Shown here: positions 10,006-17,839 of the stretch, piece after piece
How the letters are laid out: every line of letters begins with the position of its first letter
Position numbering within the stretch: position 1 is the stretch's first letter
Assembly (NCBI RefSeq): GCF_031010175.1
Contig: NZ_JAUAMB010000012.1
Span: 62,001-126,000 of the forward strand
DNA: 64,000 nt
Source of the DNA: Halomonas sp. SpR1
GTDB taxonomy: Bacteria > Pseudomonadota > Gammaproteobacteria > Pseudomonadales > Halomonadaceae
Reading direction: 5' to 3'
Translations under genes and position numbers: made by a program
Notes under the pieces: model-generated
What the model saw: only the letters and a program-made list of their open reading frames with translations
Database searches by the model: none
What the model was told of the DNA's origin: nothing

Positions 10006-10496
10006 GGTTGATAAAAACGGCTAATACCCACACAGAGCAGCGCCCAAATGAGCGCGTGAACGGGGAGTAACCAGGCTGCAAGGGTCACCTCTGCGAGTAG
10101 CGCGCCACCATAATAAGAGAGTGGGCCACTAATGGCGCCACACAGCGCCGCTAGCAGCGGGTAGCGCCACAGCCACGCCAGTGAGTGATAGACCAGGGTG
10201 GCGAACAGCGGCCATAGCATCCACAGCCATAGCGGTAGGAGCCCCAGTACCAGCGTTTGATCGTTAAAATCGAAGCCTCCCAGCAGTTGCAAGCCGCCAT
10301 CAATTACCAGCCCGAGCAGAGCAAATCCGGCGATAAACCGCCACTCACCGGGCCGCGCGCAGCGCCAAAGATGCCAAGCTAACAAGCTGCTGCCCGCCAC
10401 CGCAGCCACCCACGAACCGCCTAATACACACAATAGCCATCCGGCTTCGAAACGGAGCGCATTTAACACTAGCGCCGACCACTTGGATGATGCCAT
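10002..10496 (-). CDS. DUF2878 family membrane protein
   Basis: A 164-residue, Trp- and Leu-rich integral membrane protein with four to six hydrophobic segments and almost no soluble part. The overall pattern (N-terminal FEAGWLLCVLGG, then IDGGLQLLG and PLWLWMLWPLFATL) matches DUF2878, a family often found beside Cfa-like methyltransferases and the DUF1365/flavoprotein pair. Function is unknown; a role in membrane lipid modification is suggested only by company. Its ATG follows directly on the cfa TAG with no gap, so it is probably translated by coupling as the last cluster gene. The terminal TAA overlaps the TAA of the opposite-strand GGDEF-EAL gene. Confidence 0.75.
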   Translation of the reverse strand: MASSKWSALVLNALRFEAGWLLCVLGGSWVAAVAGSSLLAWHLWRCARPGEWRFIAGFALLGLVIDGGLQLLGGFDFNDQTLVLGLLPLWLWMLWPLFATLVYHSLAWLWRYPLLAALCGAISGPLSYYGGALLAEVTLAAWLLPVHALIWALLCVGISRFYQP

Positions 10497-11765
10497 CTAG
10501 AGCGCGCCGGTAAGCGGAATGGGCTTCGCCGCAGGCTTGGCCAGCAGCAAGTGGCAGGTGCCAATGGAACGTTCGATAAAGCCGCCCTCGCAGTAGCACA
10601 GGTAGTACCGCCACATGCGGATAAAGCGCTCGTCGTAGCCCAACGTGCGCACCTGCTCCAGACTGGCTTCAAAGCGGTGGCGCCATTCGCGTAAAGTCCG
10701 CGCGTAATGCGGGCCAATTTCATCCAAGGCGACCACGTTCAGCGACGTTTTCCGCATCACGCTGGTTAACATGGCGTGGTGCGAGGGCAGAAAGCCGCCA
10801 GGAAAAATGTAGCGCTTGATAAAATCCATATCGCGTTTAGCCTCTTCAAAGCGCTGGTCGCGGATGGTGATAGCTTGGAGCATGGCCTGCCCATCGTCGG
10901 TGAGCAGGCTATCCAGTTTATTGAGGTAGGTATCGAGATACTGATGCCCCACCGCCTCAATCATCTCAACCGAAATAAGCCGGTCATACTGGCCGGTTAA
11001 TTCACGGTAATCCTGCTTGAGCAGGGTGATTCTATCTTCTAAGCCCTCTTCCTTGATGCGTTGAGCGGTATGGGCGTGCTGTTCATCCGAAATGGTCGTG
11101 GTGGTGACGCGGCAGCCGCGGGTTTTGGCGGCGTGAATCGCCAGTCCACCCCAGCCGGTGCCAATCTCCAACAGATGGTGCTCGGGCTGCACGTCAAGCT
11201 TTTCCAGCATCAAATCAAGCTTATAGGTGGAGGCCTCTTCCAAGCTGGCTTCGGGGTAGGGGAAAACGGCGCTCGAATACATCCAGTGGTGACGATCTAA
11301 AAACGTCGCAAACAGGTCGTTGCCAATATCGTAGTGGGCGGCAATATTGCGTTTCGAGCCGCTCAGACTGTTGCGCTGAAAGCGGTAGGCGGCGCCCAGT
11401 AACCAGCGGGCTAGACGGGCGCTGCCGTTCTCCATTTTAGTATTCACCTGCTCTAGGTTAGCGGCGAACAGGCGCACCAGGGCGACCAGATCGTCGGCGT
11501 CCCAATCGCCATCCATATACGATTCGGCAGCCCCCACGGTGCCGCCAAAGGCAAGGCGCTTCCAGGCGCGTGAGTGGCGGATCACCACGGTCACTTGCAG
11601 CGGGCCTTGCTGGCCTAAATGATGGCACTGACTGCCCTCAATCAGGGTGATACGGCCACCGCGAAAAGCGTCTAACTGGGCCATTAGACGTGGCTTCAGC
11701 CACTTGGTTAAACGATCTTGGGCAACCGGTTGAAGGTTAGGGGGCGTGGTACGCAGGGTCGTCAC
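10497..11765 (-). CDS. cfa: Cyclopropane-fatty-acid-synthase family SAM methyltransferase
   Basis: This 422-residue enzyme transfers a methyl(ene) group from S-adenosylmethionine to an unsaturated acyl chain of a membrane phospholipid. The SAM-binding motif LEIGTGWGGLAIHAA lies near residues 200-214, preceded by the family block AAHYDIGNDLFATFLD and YSSAVFPYP, and followed by RLISVEMIEAVGHQY. Start is a GTG overlapping the DUF1365 stop (GTGA), with GGAGA upstream. A true cyclopropane synthase and a UfaM-type methyltransferase (first step to furan fatty acids in Rhodobacter) are both possible; the DUF1365 and flavoprotein neighbours favour the second kind of pathway without proving it. Confidence 0.85.
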   Translation of the reverse strand: MTTLRTTPPNLQPVAQDRLTKWLKPRLMAQLDAFRGGRITLIEGSQCHHLGQQGPLQVTVVIRHSRAWKRLAFGGTVGAAESYMDGDWDADDLVALVRLFAANLEQVNTKMENGSARLARWLLGAAYRFQRNSLSGSKRNIAAHYDIGNDLFATFLDRHHWMYSSAVFPYPEASLEEASTYKLDLMLEKLDVQPEHHLLEIGTGWGGLAIHAAKTRGCRVTTTTISDEQHAHTAQRIKEEGLEDRITLLKQDYRELTGQYDRLISVEMIEAVGHQYLDTYLNKLDSLLTDDGQAMLQAITIRDQRFEEAKRDMDFIKRYIFPGGFLPSHHAMLTSVMRKTSLNVVALDEIGPHYARTLREWRHRFEASLEQVRTLGYDERFIRMWRYYLCYCEGGFIERSIGTCHLLLAKPAAKPIPLTGAL

Positions 11766-12562
11766 TTTGAAGTCTCCTTGCGCTTAGGGTGGTTATAAAC
11801 GGGGACGCGCTTAAGCCACAGGCGAAGCGCTTCAAAATGAATACCCGCAATGGTTTTCAGGCTCATCCATGGCTGGCGAGCCAAAGTTTTTATCAACGCC
11901 CCGCGGGTGGCGGGTGAGGCGTCAAGGGTTAACGTGGCATCAAAATGGCACTGTTGATCCTGCCAGTTCTCCATATGCAGAAAGAGCTTTTCGCCGGGGG
12001 CATTAAACTTCCAGCGGTAGGTCATCGCCATGGGGTTAAACGGCGAGACGTGGAGATCTTTAGCGAAATGTGCCTGATGGCTATGGCGTGAAGGATCCAC
12101 CGCGCTGGCGTAGCGGGTACGCTCGCGCCAGGGCATATTGGTAACTTCGCTCAATACCGCTGTCAGCCGCCCCAGATGATCGTAGGCGTAGTAGACGGAA
12201 ATAGGGTTGAACATGCAGCCCAGTGTGCGTAGCTGGGTAAGTACGCAGATGCGGCCATTGGGGGCGCTGCCCAATTGGCGAATAAGTTCTTCACGCACGG
12301 CGGTTTTCAGTGGTCGGTCAACCGGGCCCAAGTAGTCTTCGCGACGAAAACGCGCCAATGCAGGCCGGCGGGCGCTAAAGCCGGGCACCTTGTCGAACAG
12401 GTCGGGCAGTTCATCCAGATCCAGCCACGCCATCCACAGCTGGTAACTAAAGGTGTGGTTTTTGGGCGTAAAACGCCGGTGGCGTAGGGTGCCACGGTAG
12501 ATACGCGAGCGTGGCTGGGTGGTTATTCCAGCTGGTATCTCAGTCATCATGCTTGCCATCAC
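11762..12562 (-). CDS. DUF1365 family protein
   Basis: A protein of about 266 residues with the family hallmarks: SRIYRGTLRHRRFTPKNHTFSY at the start (an N-terminal basic block), LRTLGCMFNPISVYYAYD in the middle and VSPFNPM followed by YRWKF. Biochemical function is unknown. The family is nearly always next to an amine-oxidase-like flavoprotein and a Cfa-like enzyme, as here, and some members belong to singlet-oxygen stress regulons. GTG at 12562 and the ATG three bases later are equally likely starts; both overlap the upstream TGA, so translation is coupled to the flavoprotein gene. Confidence 0.85.
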   Translation of the reverse strand: MMASMMTEIPAGITTQPRSRIYRGTLRHRRFTPKNHTFSYQLWMAWLDLDELPDLFDKVPGFSARRPALARFRREDYLGPVDRPLKTAVREELIRQLGSAPNGRICVLTQLRTLGCMFNPISVYYAYDHLGRLTAVLSEVTNMPWRERTRYASAVDPSRHSHQAHFAKDLHVSPFNPMAMTYRWKFNAPGEKLFLHMENWQDQQCHFDATLTLDASPATRGALIKTLARQPWMSLKTIAGIHFEALRLWLKRVPVYNHPKRKETSK

Positions 12563-13926
12563 CCCAGTCCCTCAACGCCCTGGGGCATCAGCAACTCATG
12601 GGCTGGCAGCGCCGAAGGCTGGCTGGGCGGCGGGGCCGCTTCGTCACAGCCCAATGCCTGGGCCACTCGTAGAGCGCTCCACACGCCGTCTTCATGGAAG
12701 CCGTTACGCCAATAGGCGCCGCAAAAGTGGGTGCGATGGGCTGTTGACGAAATGTCAGCGTGTCGTGCCTGCGCGGCTTGGCCAGCCAAAGTGAACTGCG
12801 GATGCGCATAGGTGTAGCGGCCCAGCACCTTGCTGGGGTCGATGCTGACGCTGTCATTTAGGGTGACGCAAAACGTGGTATCACTCTCTATCCGCTGCAG
12901 GATATTCATATCGTAAGTGACCGATACCCGTGCTTCGCTATCGCGCTGGTCAAGACGATAATTCCAACTCGCCCAGGCGCGCTTGCGGCGCGGTAGCAGG
13001 GCGGTGTCGGTATGCAGCACCACCTCGTTATCCTGGTATGGCATGGCGCCAAGAATTACCTGCTCGGCGCTACTGGCGTCGCCCAGCATGGCCAGTGCCT
13101 GGTCTGCATGGCAGGCGAGCACCACCTGATCAAAGCGCTGGGTGCCTGAGGGCGTGGTGATAACAACACCCGTACTGTCGCGAGTAATCCGGGTGACCGG
13201 CGTATTGAGATGAATACGCGATGCATAGGGGGCGGTGAGGCTGGGAATATAGCTTTTCGAACCACCTACCAGGGTGTACCACTGGGGGCGGTGGTTAACT
13301 GATAGCAGACCGTGGTTGCGAAAAAAACGTATAAAAAAAACCAGCGGAAAGGCGCGTAAATCGCTAATGCTAGCCGACCAGATAGCAGCACCCATGGGTA
13401 ATAAATAGCGCTGCTGAAAATCGCGATTGTAGTGGTGGCGATCCAGGTACTCTCCCAGCGTCATGTTGTGGGGCAGCTGGTTGTCTTCAAGGGCTTTAGT
13501 GGCCTGCTTGTTAAAGCGCAGAATGTCGCCTAGCAGGCGATAAAAAGAGGGATTAAATAAATTGCGTCGCTGGGCAAACAGCGAGCCCAAGGTATGTCCG
13601 TTGTACTCAAAGTCCCTCGCTGTCTCATGTACCGAGAAGCTCATTTCGGTGGCTTGAGAGGCGACGCCCAGAGTGGCCATCAGGCGCTGAAAGTGCGGGT
13701 AGGTCCAGTCGTTAAAGACAATAAAGCCGGTATCGATCGCGTAAGGCCGACCCTCAACGTTCACATCCATGGTGGCGGTATGGCCCCCTAGACGTGAGTC
13801 CGCTTCAAATAGCGTGACCTCATGCTGCGCAGAGAGGTACCAGCCAGCGGCCATGCCGCTGATGCCGCTACCGATAATGGCAATACGCTGTGAAGGCCCA
13901 ACGTTTATTGATACCGGAGCGCTCAT
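12559..13926 (-). CDS. FAD-dependent amine-oxidase-like protein (possible fatty-acid desaturase)
   Basis: A 455-residue NAD(P)/FAD-dependent oxidoreductase. The Rossmann motif IAIIGSGISGMAAGWYLS (residues about 14-31), the acidic end of the second strand (FEAD) and LGGHTATMDV mark FAD binding. The C-terminal FCGAYWRNGFHEDGVWSA closes the FAD site. Close family members sit with DUF1365 and Cfa-like genes; the Rhodobacter UfaD desaturase that acts on methylated acyl chains belongs to this kind of flavoprotein, which makes a lipid substrate plausible. It overlaps the SDR gene by ATGA and the DUF1365 gene by a few bases. Confidence 0.85.
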   Translation of the reverse strand: MSAPVSINVGPSQRIAIIGSGISGMAAGWYLSAQHEVTLFEADSRLGGHTATMDVNVEGRPYAIDTGFIVFNDWTYPHFQRLMATLGVASQATEMSFSVHETARDFEYNGHTLGSLFAQRRNLFNPSFYRLLGDILRFNKQATKALEDNQLPHNMTLGEYLDRHHYNRDFQQRYLLPMGAAIWSASISDLRAFPLVFFIRFFRNHGLLSVNHRPQWYTLVGGSKSYIPSLTAPYASRIHLNTPVTRITRDSTGVVITTPSGTQRFDQVVLACHADQALAMLGDASSAEQVILGAMPYQDNEVVLHTDTALLPRRKRAWASWNYRLDQRDSEARVSVTYDMNILQRIESDTTFCVTLNDSVSIDPSKVLGRYTYAHPQFTLAGQAAQARHADISSTAHRTHFCGAYWRNGFHEDGVWSALRVAQALGCDEAAPPPSQPSALPAHELLMPQGVEGLG

Positions 13927-14708
13927 GATGACTCCTGCTGGGTGCGCGTCATGCGCAGGCCAATCTGACGGCGCATAGCGGGGGGCAAAATGCCCAACAA
14001 TTTGACCAGATAGGTAAAACGGCGTGGGAAGTGGATATCCAGCCGACCCTTCACCAGCCCTGCGATGATGGCATCGGCTGCTTGCTCCGCCGTCACCTGC
14101 ATCGGCATGGGAAAGTCGTTACGCTCGGTGAGCGGTGTCTTAACAAAGCCGGGATGAATGAGGCTGACGTCTATCCCTTCCTGATTAAGGTCTAAGCGCA
14201 GCGACTCTAAAAAGTAACTTACCGCGGCCTTGGACGCCCCGTAGGCTTCCGCGCGGGGGAGTGGCAAATAGGCCGAAGCGCTGGAGGTGGCGGCTAAGCG
14301 AGCGGGCAACCCCTCTTGGCGTGCCCTGCGCAGCAGTGGTAGAGCGGCTTCGACACCGTACAAGGTGCCGAATAGATTGGGTTTAAAAACCCGCTCAACT
14401 AAATCCATATCGAACTGCTGGGCGTTCAGGTACTCGCAGGTGCCGGCGTTAAAGAGCGCCAAATTTAACGCCCCGAGCTGCTCGCGGATATCGTTACCCG
14501 CTTTGAGCACTGCTTGACGGTCGCTGATGTCCAGCGGTAGAGGGTAGGCATTGGGGTGGCCCTGGCACAGCGCTTCGAGTGCGTCAGCGTTGCGTGCGCT
14601 AAGCACCACTTGGTGGCCTTGGGCAATGAGCTTGCGCGCAAGGGCCTCGCCAATGCCTGAGGTGGCACCGGTTAACCAGATACGTTGGGGCGTTTTCCAG
14701 GTGCTCAT
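13923..14708 (-). CDS. Short-chain dehydrogenase/reductase
   Basis: A 261-residue classical SDR. It shows the cofactor loop TGATSGIG (residues about 14-21), the NAG stabilising motif (FNAGTCE), catalytic Ser in ATSSASAY and the YGASK catalytic tyrosine-lysine pair. ATG at 14708 is chosen because AGGAGG lies just upstream and the family start fits; an open frame ten codons longer is rejected. The C-terminal end is rich in basic residues and hydrophobic (FTYLVKLLGILPPAMRRQIG), compatible with membrane association. Substrate unknown. It is part of the coupled cluster, between the NTF2-like protein and the flavoprotein. Confidence 0.88.
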   Translation of the reverse strand: MSTWKTPQRIWLTGATSGIGEALARKLIAQGHQVVLSARNADALEALCQGHPNAYPLPLDISDRQAVLKAGNDIREQLGALNLALFNAGTCEYLNAQQFDMDLVERVFKPNLFGTLYGVEAALPLLRRARQEGLPARLAATSSASAYLPLPRAEAYGASKAAVSYFLESLRLDLNQEGIDVSLIHPGFVKTPLTERNDFPMPMQVTAEQAADAIIAGLVKGRLDIHFPRRFTYLVKLLGILPPAMRRQIGLRMTRTQQESS

Positions 14709-14752
14709 CAAGCCTCCTAATGCGCCCCGCCTGCACATTTAAATATGTGCGG

Positions 14753-15184
14753 CTAGGCAAGGCGTTTTTTTAACCAGCGAATGGCGCTGCCCATCAGCGG
14801 TAAATGCTCGTAGAGCATGGCCCCCGCATCGAAGTAGTCGCGGTGCTGCGAGACGCGCCCATCATTGGCAAACGTCAATGCGCTGCAACCCTCTACCTCT
14901 ACCCTACGTCCCGAGGCCAGCTTTGGATGCACGAAAGCCATGGTCCACGTGACAAAAGCTTGCTGACCCTGTAACTGCCGAGTGTGATAAGTGAATTGGC
15001 ACTCCTCGACATTTTCATACATGGTTGAAAAATAACGTTCTAACGCTTCACGGCCCGTAATCTTATGCAGTGGATCGCTAAATACGACATCTTCAGTATA
15101 TACCTCGTATAGCTTTTCTGTACAGGTATTGTCTAGTTTATTGAAAAAGGCGCAGAACGCCTCTAACGCCGCAGGCTCAGCCAT
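14753..15184 (-). CDS. NTF2/SnoaL-like protein
   Basis: A 143-residue small alpha+beta-barrel protein of the nuclear-transport-factor-2/SnoaL type. The N-terminal helix (ALEAFCAFFNKLD) is followed by YTEDVVFSDPLHKITGREALERYFSTMY and a sheet with WTMAFVHPKL and GCSALTFANDGRVSQHRDYFD. Such barrels can be isomerases, hydratases or binding proteins; no catalytic assignment is possible here. ATG at 15184 has GAGGAG upstream; a GTG three bases earlier is an alternative. It lies between the photolyase and SDR genes with short gaps, in an order seen in photo-oxidative stress clusters of other proteobacteria. Confidence 0.8.
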   Translation of the reverse strand: MAEPAALEAFCAFFNKLDNTCTEKLYEVYTEDVVFSDPLHKITGREALERYFSTMYENVEECQFTYHTRQLQGQQAFVTWTMAFVHPKLASGRRVEVEGCSALTFANDGRVSQHRDYFDAGAMLYEHLPLMGSAIRWLKKRLA

Positions 15185-15216
15185 CACGGACTCCTCTAGC
15201 AGTGGCTACAACAGGT

Positions 15217-16629
15217 TTATTTAGAGAGCGACTTAAATGCTTCTAAGGCGCGTTGGCGAGCCGCTTTGTGATCCACAATCGGCGCTGGGTAATCAACGTC
15301 GCTAAGCAGATCCTGAGGCGGTGCATGGCGCGCTTTTGGGGGCAGGTGGGCCAGCTTAGGCAGCCAGTGGGCGATAAACTCACCTTCCGTGTCAAAGCGG
15401 GTGGATTGGGTGGTGGGATTAAAAATACGAAAGTAAGGGGCGGCATCGGTGCCCGTTGAGGCTGCCCACTGCCAGCCGCCGTTGTTGGCGCAGAATTCGC
15501 CGTCAACCAGGTGGCGCATAAAAAAGGCTTCGCCGCGGCGCCAGTCAATCAGCAGGTGCTTACTTAAAAACATTGCCGTGACCATGCGTAGCCGGTTGTG
15601 CATCCAGCCAGTCGACACTAACTGGCGCATGGCAGCATCTACGATAGGGTAGCCCGTTCGCCCCTCGCACCAGGCTTGAAAGCCTTCATCATCGTCGCGC
15701 CAGGCTAGTTGCTTGGTATGTTCCTGAAAGGGTTGGTAGCGACACACCTGCGGAAAACCCACCGCAACGTGCTGATAAAATTCCCGCCACACCAGCTCGT
15801 TGACCCAGGTGGTAAAACCGATATCGCCATCAGCTAGGTGACCGCTGTTTTCGCTCATCACCGCTTGCAGGCATTGGCGATGGGAGATCATGCCTAGCGC
15901 CAGGTAGGGCGATAGTTCACTGGTGCCGCGGATCTTGGGTAGGTCGCGCTGGGCGTGGTAGTGGCGGCCACGAAATCGCAAAAAGCGCGCCAGGTTATCT
16001 GCCGCGGCACTCTCACCGGCTGGCCATAGCCGTTCATCGACAGGAGCGCTTTCAAGCTTGGGCAGTGCAGGCAGTGGATCGCTTTTAATATCCAGCGAAG
16101 CTTGTACCTGTGGCGTCGCGCGCAGCGCCAACTGGTTGGCGCTGACCTGCTTGTGCCACGCCTTGGAGAACGGCGTAAATACCCCGTAGTAGTCGCCTTT
16201 GCCGGTGAGTAGGCTGCCCGGAGCAAAGGCCACCGCGTCGTGGTAGCCATGGGCAGCAATGCCCGCCTGCTTAAAGGCCGCTTGCACAGCCTGGTCGCGG
16301 TGGCGCTCATTGAGGGCGTATTCATAATTGAAGTGCAACTGCTCAATATTATATTCGCGAGCTATCCCAAGCAGCGCCTCGGGCGCCTGATCATAGCGCT
16401 CAATATCACGATGCAGTAGCGGAATATTTAAGCCGTTGAGCGCCGCTTTTATGGCCGCAACGCCGCGTGCCCAGAAGTCCAGCTTATTGGCGCCGTGGCC
16501 ATGTTGTTGCCACTGGGGAATGCTGCGCAAAAACACCGCTATTACAGGCCCCTTTGCCGCGGCGGCGGCGAGGGCGCTGTTGTCGTCAATACGCAGGTCA
16601 CTGCGCAGCCAAATCAACTGACGTTTCAT
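15217..16629 (-). CDS. phrB: Deoxyribodipyrimidine photolyase (class I CPD)
   Basis: This enzyme uses blue/near-UV light and reduced FAD to split cyclobutane pyrimidine dimers. The 470-residue protein begins MKRQLIWLRSDLRIDDN, the N-terminal antenna-binding domain. The C-terminal FAD domain has WMHNRLRMVTAMFLSKHLL and CANNGGWQWAASTGTDAAPYFRIFNP, where the Trp residues of the electron-transfer chain lie. ATG at 16629 follows AGAGGAAG; an upstream in-frame extension of 11 codons is rejected. It is the second gene of the operon, 83 bases after the MerR-type regulator, which suggests light- or singlet-oxygen-dependent control. Confidence 0.96.
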   Translation of the reverse strand: MKRQLIWLRSDLRIDDNSALAAAAAKGPVIAVFLRSIPQWQQHGHGANKLDFWARGVAAIKAALNGLNIPLLHRDIERYDQAPEALLGIAREYNIEQLHFNYEYALNERHRDQAVQAAFKQAGIAAHGYHDAVAFAPGSLLTGKGDYYGVFTPFSKAWHKQVSANQLALRATPQVQASLDIKSDPLPALPKLESAPVDERLWPAGESAAADNLARFLRFRGRHYHAQRDLPKIRGTSELSPYLALGMISHRQCLQAVMSENSGHLADGDIGFTTWVNELVWREFYQHVAVGFPQVCRYQPFQEHTKQLAWRDDDEGFQAWCEGRTGYPIVDAAMRQLVSTGWMHNRLRMVTAMFLSKHLLIDWRRGEAFFMRHLVDGEFCANNGGWQWAASTGTDAAPYFRIFNPTTQSTRFDTEGEFIAHWLPKLAHLPPKARHAPPQDLLSDVDYPAPIVDHKAARQRALEAFKSLSK

Positions 16630-16712
16630 AGGCTTCCTCTTGCAGGAGCTCCTGCGGCACAAAAAAATGGCCGGTCACCAGAGGGCGAACGGCCAGGATA
16701 AGAGCGCGCTGA

Positions 16713-17633
16713 TTAGAGTACGCCAGACTCGCGTAATAGCGGGCGCAGGCGGGCAATCGCCTGGGGCAGGTCGTCGCCCAGCATGTGTACCGGTCCATCG
16801 CGCAAATCGTTTTCGCGTAGACGGGCTACTTCGCCGCATACGCCGATAGGCACATTTAGCGCCTCAGCCGCTTTAGGCAGCGCTTGGTTAATGTAGCTAT
16901 CGCTCTCCCGCTGGCCGCTAGAGAGCAGCACCATGGACGAGTGTAGCCGCGCCACTGCCTGGGGGAGATCCTCCAGCGGCAGTGAGTGGTCAAGCATCTG
17001 CACTCGGTAGCCCTGTTCGCTGGCCATTAGCGCCGACATCAGCACCCACAGCGGGCCGGGGTCGTCGGGCATGGCATTGAGCAGAATCAATGGGCCACGG
17101 GTGGCCTGGTTAGCATAGTGCAAGCGGATGCCCACTTGGCTGCGCAGAAATGCTTCCAAGGTGCGGCGAACTAACTGATCCGCCTGAATGGCCCACTTGG
17201 CCTCTAAGGTTAAGACAACCGGTTGCCAGATCTCATTAATAGCCACGCTCAGCGGGTAGAGCGCCAAACTCTGGTGGTAAAATGCTTCCAGCTTGACAAG
17301 ATCCAACGCTTCGATGATCGCTTGCAGCTGCAGGCGCTGGCTTACCCAGTCACCGGCATTAGGTGTCGGCGTCTCAATTGTTTCTGGCTGGTCAAGCAAG
17401 TCGGCGACTTGACTGACCGGCACACCACGATTGAGCCACTGCAAGATGCGTTCGATGCGGGTGATGTCGTCCTGGGCGTAAAGTCGATGGCCTTTCGGCG
17501 TGCGCTGGGGGCGAATGAGCCCGTAGCGTCGCTCCCAGGCGCGTAGCGTGACCGAATTCACCCCTGTTAAGCGAGAAACCTCACGTATTGGATAGAGTGG
17601 CGTATCGGGTGGGTGGGTCGCCTTAAGACTCAT
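16713..17633 (-). CDS. MerR-family regulator with degenerate cobalamin-binding domain (LitR/CarH-like)
   Basis: A 306-residue transcription factor. The N-terminal MerR helix-turn-helix (residues about 14-82) contains YPIREVSRLTGVNSVTLRAWERRYGLI and HRLYAQDDI. The C-terminal part is laid out like the helical plus Rossmann-like cobalamin module of CarH/LitR light sensors. The signature residues for B12 are missing: the usual E/DxHxxG has become PDDPGPL (near 189-195), and the Glu-His pair expected 10-11 residues after Trp147 reads Arg-Thr. It should therefore not bind adenosylcobalamin, like the B12-independent PplR proteins of Pseudomonas putida. It heads the photolyase operon, so it is likely its repressor, perhaps relieved through another light or redox input. 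Confidence 0.88.
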   Translation of the reverse strand: MSLKATHPPDTPLYPIREVSRLTGVNSVTLRAWERRYGLIRPQRTPKGHRLYAQDDITRIERILQWLNRGVPVSQVADLLDQPETIETPTPNAGDWVSQRLQLQAIIEALDLVKLEAFYHQSLALYPLSVAINEIWQPVVLTLEAKWAIQADQLVRRTLEAFLRSQVGIRLHYANQATRGPLILLNAMPDDPGPLWVLMSALMASEQGYRVQMLDHSLPLEDLPQAVARLHSSMVLLSSGQRESDSYINQALPKAAEALNVPIGVCGEVARLRENDLRDGPVHMLGDDLPQAIARLRPLLRESGVL

Positions 17634-17839
17634 GGGCGCCAGTACCTCTTCGTTAACGGCAGCAAGGCGCTGCAGGGGTATGTCATTGTTCGCCGCAGCA
17701 AAGATGATTCATGTTCCATTTAAAGATTGCCTGATTTAAAAACTAAACGTTAGCACGATACTGTATGCCCATTTGTACAACTTGTCGCTACCCGGTACAA
17801 CCTTTATAAGAATCCTTCTTAATCATTTAAGCTTCATGC
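17634..17839. promoter_or_regulatory. Promoter/operator region of the MerR-photolyase operon
   Basis: A 206-bp gap between the renalase-like gene and the MerR gene, both leftward. Read on the minus strand it contains TTGTACCGGG at 17791-17800 and TTGTACAAATGGGCATACAG at 17761-17780. The first eight bases of the latter, TTGTACAA, are a perfect palindrome (17773-17780). GTACAAC also occurs twice with a 20-bp period on the plus strand (17775-17781 and 17795-17801). A similar TTGTA...TACA element precedes the flavoprotein gene, so this is a candidate autoregulatory operator. Confidence 0.4.
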
